Positions 54,301 to 64,000 of a stretch of DNA of 64,000 nt are shown here, in pieces (positions within the stretch are counted from its first letter, which is position 1; the number at the start of each line of letters is the position of its first letter). Below the pieces are notes generated by a model. The model was not told where the DNA came from. It saw only the letters and a list, made by a program, of their open reading frames with translations, and did no database searches. Source of the DNA: Cryptomeria japonica (taxonomy: Eukaryota; Streptophyta; Pinopsida; Cupressales; Cupressaceae); the NCBI RefSeq assembly GCF_030272615.1, contig NC_081406.1:462548072-462612071 (forward strand), given 5' to 3'. A program made the position numbers and the translations under genes.

Positions 54301-54905
54301 CCTTACATTTACATAAGCTGATGATGCTTTCGTAAGCTAGCCTCATAATGCACCTCTACATATTGAAGCCTTTATCTATAAAAACTGCCTCAAATGAGTC
54401 TTATAGATGGAGGAGCAGGTCTAAACATTTCTACATTGAGCACTATTAAATAATTGGGATATTCTGAAAAAGCTATGAATTCTACACATGCAATAACCAT
54501 AAAATCATATGATGATGAAGAGTGTTCATCCAATGGCATATTCACCTTACATATCAGAGTAAGGCAATTCATGAAGGATGAGGTTTGTCAAGTCCTTGAT
54601 CTAGATCTCACATACAATATACTCTTGGGATGCCCATGGATTCATGAAATAAGAGTTGTTCCCTCAATATATCGTCGATGTATCAAGTTCCCATACAATA
54701 GATTTGAAGTTACCATCAAATGTGATCCGAATCTGTTCATATATTGCAATAACCTACGAGAAAGATTAGAAATAACAATCCCAGTCAATCGATAAGTTTT
54801 TCCATCTTCAACATATGTTGATCCTGAATCGTTGAAAGCTTCTACATCCAAACAGACATCAAAGAAAAGTTCAAGAATAAAGACCTAGGATGTGGTGAAT
54901 ATATC
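54301..54905 (+). pseudogene. T2 aspartic protease and following linker
   Basis: Reads PQMSLIDGGAGLNISTLS with catalytic D-G-G, then SEKAMNSTHAITIKSYDDEE, VCQVLDLDLTYNILLGCPWI and KFPYNRFEVTIK. It covers the part deleted in T1 and the text interrupted there by the 4.5-kb insertion, so it documents the empty site. It ends at about 54905 (YIFHG), where it joins inverted PMD sequence in place of the VDQLPLF text found in T1. Confidence 0.78.
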
Positions 54906-55620
54906 TTTCATGGGATGGTGGAGATAGAGGCAGATGACAAAGGTGAGGTGCAGTAGCAAAGAGGAGGGTAGTTTAGAGGAGAGATGGAGAGAGGAGACAC
55001 ATGCACATGTAGTCAGAGGTAGAGGTGGGCTGCCGTTACAGGTGCCGACAATGCAGGTTCCCAGACAAGGATAGAGAAAGGGATAAAGTGATGAGAGAGG
55101 AGAGGAGGAGGATGAGTTACTATCCTCGAGAAAGATCTACTAGGGACATGCAAATGAGATTTAGGATCTAGAGAGGGATGTGGCTAGGCTTAGGAGTCAG
55201 CTGAGGGACACTGAGCAAGAGACGGATCAAGATATTCAATGCTATATGAAGGATGAGGAGGCATTGAGGGTAGGTAGGCGAGCAGCAGAGGATATTGGGG
55301 CTAGATATTCCTATGTTCTACGAGTAGGGGAGGAGATAGCCTACTAGAGAGACTTGTATTATGGAGTTGTGCCTCTTGATCAGCAGACTAGGAGCTTCCA
55401 GATACCATCGTGGGCTACAACAACCACTGGAGGGAGAGATAGGAATCATGCGTCTAATGGTGGGGTCATGGGTCCTCCACCACCAATAGATAGAGGGGGC
55501 AGGAGAGATGATTCTAGAGCAGGGACTTCTAGGGCCTAAACTCCATCAAGGTCGGTTGGCTCCGAGGGAGGGAGTTCATCATAGCCTTAGATGGCTCCCA
55601 AAGTATTAGTTTTTTGTATC
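54906..55620 (+). pseudogene. PMD gene, C-terminal charged part (T2 copy)
   Basis: The plus strand reads Arg/Glu-rich, coiled-coil-like text (GAGGATGAG and AGAGAGGGATGTGGCTAGG segments give ERD-x-x-RL repeats) followed by Gly/Pro-rich NHASNGGVMGPPPPIDRGGR and RDDSRAGTSRA. It is an inverted copy of 57120-57545 plus 28800-28969. This is the low-complexity tail after the plant mobile domain; the domain itself is absent here. Stops present. Confidence 0.65.
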
Positions 55621-57055
55621 ATTTTTGTATGATGATGCAGACACTTTTGAGTGATTGAAGCTATATGATTTCGACATCATTGTATCATGAAACTTATGCT
55701 TTTTGAGATATTAATATGAGATGATTCATCCTTGTGGCAACTAGATGTATACGTACCTATGTGATGTTGCTTCTATGTGATGTATGTTTCTATGTGTTAA
55801 TGCAATTTATGATTCTATGATGTATGGACGCTTATGAGATACATATATCTATGATGTTTACGATAGGAATCTAGTAATATATACATGATGAAATGCAATA
55901 TTTTTACAATCTTTTATGTTTTATATGTTATGCAAATGTGAATGTATGAAATACAGATGAATATGATAATGCAAATAACTATTTACATGATGAGAATGTA
56001 AAATGTGCTAACATGTGTTGTGTTATTATTCTGGCATTTTATGTTGTATATGAGAATACAGATACTGACTAATGATATATGCAAGACACAATGTGATTGT
56101 GATATATATATGTATGTATGAAAAGCTAATATGTGGTAATGCAGGTGCAATCTACATGAAATGAAGATACTTTTGGCATGTCATTATACTCAGTCATGTG
56201 ATAGTACGCTACACAGAGTTAGGGAGGATGATGGAGGTTAATCATGAAAGGGGGATGGAAGATACAAGATATGGAAGTGAAAGAGCTTCTTGTGCTTTAT
56301 CATCATTGAGCTTTATTATGGCAAATAGGTTATGATAATCGAGGCATAGGTTCAACCCAGAAAGTCATTGTACCCATTTGCATGGAGATCAGACAGTCAC
56401 AAACAAGGAATGTCCTAGTTCATACTATACTTAGAGTGTCCTAATATCCTTGGACAAGTCACAACATTACTAAGAGACAATCCACAAACAACAAAACAAT
56501 AGGTGAACATATCCTATCCTCGCCTTTCTAGTCAAAGACATCCTAGAGATAGAATCTCTTGTCAGAGACATCCCAAAAATGCCAAAAGACATGTCACCAA
56601 AAGATAAAATCAAAAGAAAACCAAGACTTGACACCAACATCCATTGTAGTCCTCAAGTTTAGTGTCTCTTGTCACTTGTATAAGTCTATTTAATTTTGGT
56701 CATAATGTTTACTTTCAAAAAAAGGATAGATAGAACTAAACCATAATGTTGTTTGAGTCTACTGCAAGATTTGATTTGTTGAAGCCCATTGTTGTTGTTT
56801 ACATCTCATCTAAAACTGACGTAATCCATAAAATTGATACTTTATTATGGAGAAGATGAAACTTTATTGCTGATCTTTGATGTAAGTGTTGCTTTATTCT
56901 GGATTGTGAGCAGATAGACTGAAGAAAACTAGGTGAAACTGTACTCCTCGAAACGTGTGATGCTCTTAGTTCCACACCCATCACTAGACATAGGATTTAG
57001 GAGATAATTTATAATGGATGGAAAGGGATGAAAAGGAAGGATTAAACAAATAAAT
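55621..57055 (-). other. T2 3' region, inverted
   Basis: Non-coding. 55621-56060 mirrors 28308-28790, and 56090-56990 mirrors 19772-18880 of T1. The join at about 56060-56090 is the uninterrupted version of the site where element III lies in T1. The tail at 57000-57055 reaches the 97-bp repeat region in reverse. Confidence 0.7.
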
Positions 57056-57059
57056 AAAT

Positions 57060-58720
57060 ATTTTTTAAATCATAGGCTATGTCCTCCAATGCTCGTAAAA
57101 CATAGGCATATTCAGCCCCAGTATCCTCTATTTCTCACCTACCTGCCCTCAATCCCTCCTCAGCCTCCGTCTAGCACTGGATAGCCAGATCCCTCCCTTG
57201 CTCAGGGTCCCATAGTTGTATCCTGAGCCTAGCCACATCCCTCTCTAGATCTTGAATCTCATTTGTCTATCCCTGGCAGATCTCTCTGAAGGATAGTAGC
57301 TCATCCTCCTCCTCTCCTCCCTCCTCACCTTGTCCCTATGGTTGTCCCTGTCCCTATCCCTATCCTGGAACCTACATTGTTGGCACGTGGAAAGGCACTA
57401 CACCTCTACCTGTGACTACATGCACCTATCTCTCCTCTCCTCCATCTATCCTTCAAACTACCCTCCTCTCTCCTACTGCACCTCGCCTCCATCATCTGCC
57501 TCTACTTTTACCATCCTTGCTATCATCTCCACCATCCCCACCATCACCCTCTATTAGCTCTCCTAGATCTGTCAGCCATTGAAATGGATGATCTGCCTAA
57601 TACGCGTTGTACTCGACATTCATCCCTGCATCCTCCACATCTACCAAAATAACCCAAGGCATGGGACCATCTTACATTTGTGGCACTACCTGGTCATAAG
57701 ACAATAATGGACCCAAATGTGGCTGATCTCTCACTGTTCGTGCATACATCCTTGAGCCATGTGGCATCCAATGTCTCCTAGTGAACTGCCTGCATACTCT
57801 ATCTATCAATTGTCACTCAATGATATATGGTGTCCTCCCGATTAGATACCTAATCCTAAACACATATGGCAGATCGACTACGTCATCCTCCCACTCCTCA
57901 TAATCTCGGTAAGGCCTCCATACTACACTATTTATCTCATCGTTCACTTAGCTCCAATACTCTAGCCTCCCAATCCATGGCTAGGAAGTAATCATATCAA
58001 ACAAATGTACATAATTGTGCCCATGTCCCCTGCCTCTAAAGTGTATCGTTCGTGTAACTATAAGATGCTCATATGCCCATACCTGCAATAATGTCACTCC
58101 ACACCCCAATCCCACCGATCCGTGATACACAAACTGATGCAACTTATAACACAAGTGTGACAGTAGACATGACCCCCATGCAAAACTGGTCTGCTCAGTC
58201 ACCAATGTCTCCAGAGTCCTCACCCATCCCACAACCAACCCTCGTGTCACCCTGTCCATATAGAAAAACCCACTGATAACTCTTGCGAGCACCACCGGTA
58301 GAGCCAATCCTATAGCTATCATTGTATCCTAGGCCATATGTCATGCCCTCATTTCTAGTCCTGGATCCTAGAACACTCATCTCAATGCTTTCCTATCTCC
58401 CTCTCGATCATAGGAAACCAACTCCCCATCAATCGGTATCTGTAGTATCTTATACATATCCTCTAACGTGATTGTCATCTCACCCATCGGAAAATGAAAC
58501 GTGCATGTCTCCGAGTGCCATCTCTTAGTTAATGTAGTCAACAAACCCATGTTTGCTTGAAACTCAGGCATATACATAATATATTGCAATCTCATGGCCT
58601 CAACTATGACTCTATCCTCCACTGTCAACTCTGGTCATAATCCCTGAGTCAAAGGATATCTCTACCATGAATTGAGCATTGGTAGGTCCTCTTGTAGCCA
58701 ATCAAATCAACTATGTCAAT
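57060..58720 (-). pseudogene. Antisense plant mobile domain (PMD) gene of T1
   Basis: On the minus strand, opposite to T1 gag. The N-terminal part at 58628-58377 reads QANMGLLTTLTKRWHSETCT, FHFPMGEMTITLEDMYKIL and QIPIDGELV, the classic PMD text (LL-x-LVERWR-ET-x-TFHLP-GEMT-x-TL-D...LGLP-DG). 58322-57981 gives SFAWGSCLLSHLCYKLH and a GVTLLQVWAYEHL block, and 57960-57720 gives NSVVWRPYRDYEEWEDD, RIRYLIGRTPYIIE and QLIDRVCRQFTRRHWMPHGS. The charged tail follows to 57060, where T2 interrupts. Many stops. PMD proteins are found both as host silencing factors (MAIN/MAIL1 type) and in transposons; here it is element-borne. Confidence 0.85.
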
Positions 58721-59910
58721 CCTAGTAGTACTCCCTGTTCATCACAAAGTGCTGCTTTTTTATCCTAATGCTTATATTTATCATACGGAACTCTATCTTA
58801 GTAGTACTCCCAGTTCATCACAAAGTGTTGCTTTTATCTTATCTTTTAGGGCGCCTACTTGAGTGCATCCTCTTGAGTATCTTATCCAATTGACAATGTA
58901 TGTTTTATCATAGAATTGTCAATTTCAGCCCAATCCAATTGACAACGTATGTTTTATCACATAATTTTCAATTTATTTGGTACACCCTGTTCATCACAAA
59001 GTGCCTTGCTCTATCCTATCTTAGGGCCTCTTCTTGAGTGTATCTTCTTGAGTAGTTTCTTGATTGACAACATATGTTCTATCACACAATTTTCAATCCT
59101 ATCCCTATCTATTGTCCTAGTCTTCCCTAGAGGACCTATTTGAGTGTATCCTCTCAGCAGCTTATCCAATCGACAATGTATGTTTATCACATAACTGTCG
59201 ATTTGACCTTAAAGGTGTAAACATGCTTTAAACTTACACAAATGTGCCTTCCTTGCACATACATGCCTGAAACACACAAACGTGTCTCTATCTTTCATAA
59301 GCCTGCCTTCTCAATATAGACACGCTTGCATGTGGCACAAATGCCTTTGAAATCATAGACGCATTTAAACTAGACACAGACATGCCTATCCTTCCTAGAT
59401 GCACTTGGCACCAACACAAACACACCTTAACTTTTTTCCCTCCACTTGGCATTTTATATCCCTACCTAACATGCATTTATGATAACAATTAATATACCAA
59501 CATAAAAGGAGGTTTTGTGGTGCTCACCAACTCTCTTGCATATGTTGGTCTCTGATATCGGTGAACATGGTCGAATCAATGTACCAATGTCATCATTGCT
59601 GACTTCTCTCTCCTCTCTCTGCACTCTGCTCTCTAAGGTGTGTGGATGACAATGAGGATGTTTTCCCTTGTGGTCTATCTTATAGACTACCCTATCCCTA
59701 GTCTCCTGAGTCAGTCTTCTTTATCCCATGACTCTGTCACTCTATCCTATCTTGTCAGTCCTTTCTAGCCTTTCTTTCTTATTGAGAGATTGCCTGCGAT
59801 CTTTTCAAACATTTTCATGCAATCTCTTGAGGGGGAATATCATTCCCATAATGGGGCAACTTTGTATCAGTTTATCTTAACTTCTTTGAGTCAACACGAC
59901 AAGCTACATT
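58721..59910 (+). other. T1 3' region before the 3' LTR
   Basis: No gene. 58740-59170 contains three related phrases built on CAATTGACAA(T/C)GTATGTTTTATCACATAATT and TTGAGTGTATCCTCT (near 58900, 58940, 59070 and 59165), a degenerate direct repeat. 59180-59930 mirrors 30560-29756 of T2. Confidence 0.6.
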
Positions 59911-59929
59911 GTCTCAAAGAGGGGCAAGA
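59911..59929 (+). other. Polypurine tract of T1
   Basis: GTCTCAAAGAGGGGCAAGA immediately before the 3' LTR start TGTAGATACC. The same tract precedes the T2 LTR in reverse (29756-29775). Confidence 0.8.
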
Positions 59930-60728
59930 TGTAGATACCTAAAATTGTCTTGTTTAATTAAATAAATATATTTTTTTTTAATTTAATTATTTAAGCCTAA
60001 TTCTTCTATTAATTAAATAAATCGTTAATTAATTCATTCATTCATTAATCCTCTTCTAAGTATTTCCTCATTTAAATAAATACTTTTATATATTTAAATT
60101 GTCCTTTTCCCAAATTAAATAAATACTTATTTATCTAATCGGTCCCATTTCCTCTACTAATTAAATAAATCTTTATTTATTTAATTAATTCATTATCCTT
60201 TTCTACCCATGACAGATGTCATTCATCTCTTAATTCCTACACTACCTACCCCTTTATCATTTTATTATTTCCTCTACCTACCCTCTAATCCTAGCCAACC
60301 ATTTATCTTTACACCTCTTAATCTTATCCCTCCATTTCTTATAGTGTCTTCTATATATGAGGATGCTTCTTTCATTATGAACCCTAATCATTCGAATTAA
60401 CTAATGAACATTCTAATCGATCTTATGCAATCAAGCCTTTTTGCTATCAAACTATCAACCACATTTTCGTTCTCTATTGAGCTCTTAAGAACACCTAAAA
60501 TCTAAGAGAAAATATATCAACCAAGATCAATGGAGATAGGAAGAATGAAGATTCAAACTCTAGTTGACATGTGATGGTATAATCTTTTTGATTTTGTTGA
60601 TTTGCATTGTCTCAGGTAATCTTCATATGTTATGGTGAATCTTTGTTATTGTTAGGCTAGAGTTTTGTGGTTGAATTCATTTAGTCTTTCAATATTGTTG
60701 TTCCATTATCAACTTTTCACCATACACA
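59930..60728 (+). repeat. 3' LTR of T1 (799 bp)
   Basis: Starts TGTAGATACC and ends CACCATACACA, followed by TSD AATAG (60729-60733). AT-rich near-palindromes at 59955-60190; TATA-like TATATATGA near 60352. Confidence 0.92.
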
Positions 60729-62459
60729 AATAGAATTAAGGTTGACAAAAAATATTAAGAAGGTTTGAAGAACATTATTGAATGGTTTTCTAAGATTTGC
60801 AAATTTCCTATTCCCTTAATGTTTGAATGATAAAATTTGATGTTGTAGACATTTGATTGGAACTATATTTATATTCTTTCTTGTCATTTCCTTTAAAAAA
60901 ATATATTATTGTTGACATTTTGAAGGGTTCGAGGAACTAGGTGAGGCCCCACAATTCCAATCATTAGATTCAAAGAGTTAAAGTTTAATTATTTTTACAT
61001 GAACACACAAATTATACCACATGAATATTTGAAGCTAATTTCATAGTTATTAGTAGACTCACTATCTCTCTAGGACCATTTAGTTAAATTAGTTAGTTGT
61101 TTATAAGCCCATATTGATACATAAGTGTTGTATGAGAGTGGGGGCTAACTTGCCAATATAATGGATATAAATAGGAGCTGAAGATTAGAATTATTCAAGG
61201 GCATAGTCCTTAGAGTTCATGGAAATAATTTAGGTTATTCACATATGCAGATGAGCGCATTTCTATTGTGCATACATTTTATTGTTTGCAGGTTATTAAC
61301 ACAGTAGGACTTGTTCTTGCTGTGATAAGCTGTCCAAATGTTTTTTTGGACAATTTGCAAAGGAAAAATTGACCACAAAGGTTTGTTAAGGTGAAGTCGT
61401 GAGCTCCTGCCTAGCTTTGAAAGGTGTCTGATCATTATACCTAAGGTTTTCAAACATTGTGCCCCATGATATTTCCAAAAGATGGGAAAGTGCCCGATAT
61501 AAAACAAATGAAGGCTAACATGAAAGGGCATGAGAAAATTTCAAGGGAGGACAGTTAGAGTTTGGTTTTTAGTTTTTATATGCTTTATGTCATGAATAGT
61601 TGCAATCAAAGATGCAATTAATGAATATTGGTTTCTTTACTATTGTCTCCAACATGTATTGGATTTATTTATGAAATAGATAATCAAGGATTGTTTGGTT
61701 TGTCCCAGCAAGTCTGGTGTTCATTCTATTTTTGCTTCTCTTTAAGGAAGAGATTAAAATGCTTGAGTAGGATGTTGCGTAATGTCTTTTACATGCAGGA
61801 TCATTAAGTATTATTACAAGAAAAACTAAGCTAATGGGTGTTGATGTGAGGCATTAATACTTAGATTTTACTAATTACAATTCAAACAATTTGGGTGTAA
61901 GGTTGCATATTGAGAGTAGACTATGCTTCCCACTAGATGAAGGCACTAGTTATGTGTTTATTTTTAGATTTTCATTATCATTTTATCTCCAAGTCTCTTT
62001 TATTTTCAGTTCATAGGAGTAGGTGTAGAGTAGAAAACTTATCCCAAGTGTTGAGTGGTAGTTGACAAGCCAGGATTGTAGCCAAATCTCAGTTTCATGC
62101 ACTTTCCTTGGCATATACACATTGGGATATCTACTGAAATCAGTGATGCCTTGAGTGTTGGCAGCTATAAGTTATTTCGGCATTGCTTAGGTATACCTTC
62201 CTTGGTCTTGCAGATCCAAAAGTGTTGGAGATTTCAATTTTGTGACTCAATCTCGTTGCATTGGCCAAATCCATCCTTAAACCTATGGGTGGGAAAGTGG
62301 ATAAATCTCTAGGGTTTGAGGATTTGTTGATTTGGGAACCAAAAAATTGGCGACTCTGTTGGGGATAAGATAATGAAATGTCTTAAGTCTCCAATAAAAT
62401 ATTATTAATTTATCATTCTAAAGATTCTAGTGGCCTTCCCATTTGAGATGCAACCAACA
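60729..62459 (+). other. Right flank of T1, possibly part of a gypsy LTR
   Basis: No convincing gene. A TATA-like TATAAATAG lies at 61166-61174. Toward the end, TTGGCGACTCTGTTGGGGAT (about 62348-62367) and GCAACCAACA followed by TTGGTGACTTTACTAGGGAT (62461-62481) both resemble the TGGCGACTC-x-CTGGGGA primer site of plant gypsy elements. I suggest an LTR ending at 62459, with the start not located. Confidence 0.4.
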
Positions 62460-62632
62460 GATTGGTGACTTTACTAGGGATCAAAGTCATAAATCCATAT
62501 GGGAAGACGCAGCAAAGTGAAGAATCTAAACTTTTGTTTTAGATGTTGAGTGGTTTTCAGCCTGGATGGTCTCTTATAGAAGCATGTTTGAAGAAGTTTT
62601 AGGTAGCTTTGCTGAAGAAAAGAAGACACAAA

Positions 62633-63480
62633 ATGAAAGAAGACCTTGAATAACTTTCAGTTGTTCAAAAGAACATTCCTCGACAAATAGGTGGTGACTC
62701 TCACATTCAAGAACCTCAAGAACAAATCGAAGAGCTTAGATTTGAAGATCTTTTGAGCCAAAGAAATAAGGCATCAACTGCTGCAACTTTTCCAAGTATT
62801 TTCTTTTGAAGTTTTTGTGAAAACCATAATGTATAAAATTCTAAAATGAACCCTTATTTGGTGTTACAACACTGGTAAGAAGGGAAAAATAGTTAGTTTC
62901 CAACTTTCATGCTTCTTTGTCCTAAGTTTCAGTCAATGTTTTATGTTGAAAGATGTGTGTTATGTTGTCATAGGTTCATTTAGAGAGTCCTTAAGTCCTA
63001 TTTTCAGTGATTATTGTATCATCTTTGCTTAAGACTTTGTTTGAAAGGAAAGAGTCATGGCAAAACTGCAATTGTAAATTGTTTTTATGAAGAGTTGTAA
63101 AGTCAAGAAATATGTATTGTCCTAGTTTTGATCTAGGCATAATGAATAATCAACAACTTGAGAAAGGTCCATCTAGAACGATGTTCATCCCTGAGAGATA
63201 TAGACCTTTAAATTTCACACATTCAGGGATACCCAAATCCCTTTCCCATGGAGCTCAAAGATCAAGTACCCTTGTTTCATGCAAGCAATTATGAGTGAAC
63301 AACCAAGCACATACAGTCATTCAATGAGTTTGTTGAATATTTTTAGATTCATGCTAAAGATGTTGTCATGAAGTATTTTGTGAGCTCTTTGAGAGATAGT
63401 GTGAAGGATTGGTATGAAAGTCTACCCTCGCAAAGTATATCTTCATGGCATGATTTCCAAGGCTATTCTTGAGTTGGTTC
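62633..63480 (+). pseudogene. Gypsy gag, N-terminal part, third Tat-like or related element
   Basis: MKEDLE at 62633, a stop, then EPQEQIEELRFEDLLSQRNK (acidic start). After about 300 bases without coding, FIPERYRPLNFTHSGIPKSL (63187-63246) and, in a further frame, HSFNEFVEYF, HAKDVVMKYFVSSLRDSVKD and WYESLPSQSISSWHDFQGY, which is the usual gypsy gag capsid text (V-x-KLF-x-SL-x2-A-x-WY-x-SLP-x-SI-x-SW). Broken by stops. Confidence 0.6.
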
Positions 63481-64000
63481 GATGATGACAATGAATTCTA
63501 TGGATAACCCTTTGAGTCTCAGAATGTACCAACATATGAGAATGTAGTGTATGCTCAAGAGCAACATGTGTCAAGTGTTGATAATGCTTTTCAATATGTG
63601 AATGTCCCTGCTATGCCTATGTATGTTCCTCAATATTATGAGAATTTTTGTCAACCTTGAGTCACATATGAATGTAGTCCAAGTCTTATGAATCCAGTGG
63701 CATATGTTAGTGTGTAGATGAATATCAAAAGGTTAGAGGTAAATTAGCACATGCACTATTGTCAAGGTTTTGGAAGGAATTTCAAAGCATTCTCATAAGC
63801 TTTACACTTGAAGATTCAACATGGAATGATTTATTCTTGCAAATTTATGAACCTAATGCTATTCATTGGCCAAAGGAGTTGAAACCAGTTGGTCTAGATC
63901 ATATTATTGGATGGATTGACATGATTGAAGGTTTCAAGTCTAAGATTGCACTTACTAATGAACATCAATTTGCTGACAATGAAAAGATGGAACAAGAAAG
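63481..64000 (+). pseudogene. Gag-linked open frame running off the right edge
   Basis: In frame: VYAQEQHVSSVDNAFQYVNV, PAMPMYVPQYYENFCQP, a TGA near 63658, then VTYECSPSLMNPVAYVSV and an uninterrupted stretch EYQKVRGKLAHALLSRFWKE, DSTWNDLFLQIYEPNAIHWP, LDHIIGWIDMIEGFKSKIAL to base 64000. An ATG lies at 63688. It follows the gag capsid text, so it may be the gag C-terminus or a fused domain; no family recognised. Confidence 0.5.

Larger units (their letters stand above)
28970..57055 (-). mobile_element. T2: rearranged second Tat copy inserted inverted in T1
   Basis: It starts with an LTR of the T1 family in inverted orientation (28970-29755) with its polypurine tract and 3' internal region (29756-30900). 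Then comes a gag segment in plus orientation (30904-54905, split by the LINE), then the PMD tail and 3' region again inverted (54905-57055). T1 sequence to its left stops at a point matching about 55425 and to its right restarts at a point matching about 55343, so T2 sits in the T1 PMD gene with roughly 80 bp lost. The second LTR is missing, so no TSD can be given. The exact right end is uncertain by tens of bases. Confidence 0.6.
6726..60728 (+). mobile_element. T1: Tat-type Ty3/gypsy element, non-autonomous, with nested insertions (TSD AATAG)
   Basis: LTRs of the same family start TGTAGATAC and end CACCATACACA at 6726-7470 and 59930-60728. AATAG stands at 6721-6725 and again at 60729-60733, so the 54-kb span is one insertion later filled by others. 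Own sequence of T1: 6726-12510, 17013-19772, 28308-28969 and about 57060-60728. It carries a long leader, Tat-type gag, a scrap of protease, the integrase C-terminus, a repeat-bearing 3' region and an antisense PMD gene. RT, RNase H and the integrase core are missing, so it needed another element's enzymes. The Tat assignment rests on the gag knuckle style, the integrase tail and the antisense gene. Confidence 0.88.

Noticed and set aside
57330-57557. Plus-strand Ser/Leu/Tyr-rich ORF opposite the PMD tail
   Set aside because: Shadow of the Arg/Glu-rich antisense PMD tail.
61235-62312. ORFs in the right flank that might mark a host gene
   Set aside because: Short, without motifs or splice structure; the region looks like LTR or flank sequence.
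62815-63110. Intron between gag pieces
   Set aside because: The gap has GT and AG at plausible places, but no clear polypyrimidine tract or support from a second copy; simple decay explains it as well.

Overview
The window is plant nuclear DNA, probably from a seed plant with a very large, repeat-rich genome; a conifer or other gymnosperm fits best, but that is an inference from style and not proven. I found no host gene, tRNA, rRNA or CRISPR array. Nearly all of the 64 kb is retrotransposon, inserted one inside another, and every coding region is broken by stops, frameshifts, deletions or later insertions.

The layers can be ordered from TG...CA ends and target-site duplications (TSDs) read directly. 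(1) Bases 1-6247 (minus strand): a Sirevirus-like Ty1/copia element with its 5' LTR (4857-6247), primer site, gag and pol. It carries two solo copia LTRs, at 1733-2910 (TSD CATCT) and 3511-4548 (TSD TGAAC). (2) Bases 6726-60728 (plus strand): 'T1', a Ty3/gypsy element of the Tat type, with LTRs 6726-7470 and 59930-60728 and TSD AATAG. It keeps gag, bits of protease and the integrase tail, and an antisense plant-mobile-domain (PMD) gene; its RT and integrase core are gone. (3) Inside T1 lie a 4.5-kb TG...CA insertion without genes (12511-17012), a non-autonomous LTR element 'III' (19773-28307, minus, TSD ATTAG), and a rearranged, inverted second Tat copy 'T2' (about 28970-57055). (4) Inside the T2 gag is a LINE (32182-53328, TSD AACAAAGAAGGT). 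(5) Inside the LINE are a copia LTR fragment (33389 to about 34960), a complete Athila-like gypsy element (39546-50536, TSD AGGGG) and a solo copia LTR (50888-51937, TSD CCAGA). The right end (about 60734-64000) looks like the 5' part of a further gypsy element.

The most interesting result is in the LINE. Downstream of the usual ORF1 and ORF2 and upstream of the LINE 3' end it has a third ORF (39458-39545 + 50537-50887 + 51943-53112). Its start and central domain match the accessory ORF that the nested Athila-like element carries between pol and its 3' LTR (46979-49258). Shared marks are an MGG-x3-R-x-EP start, a G-x-L-x2-F block, a YIT-x-G segment and an HF-x-LL-x-H-x2-HG motif followed by H-x-GL. 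Thus a non-LTR and an LTR retrotransposon here carry the same protein family.

Other points of interest are element III, whose polyprotein replaces gag with an acidic repeat-bearing protein and ends in a protease plus a G-patch-like segment; the antisense PMD gene; an inverted copy that preserves the empty site of III; and a 521-bp tandem duplication that spans an inversion junction. Functions given are those of the intact families; none of the copies here looks able to make a full product.
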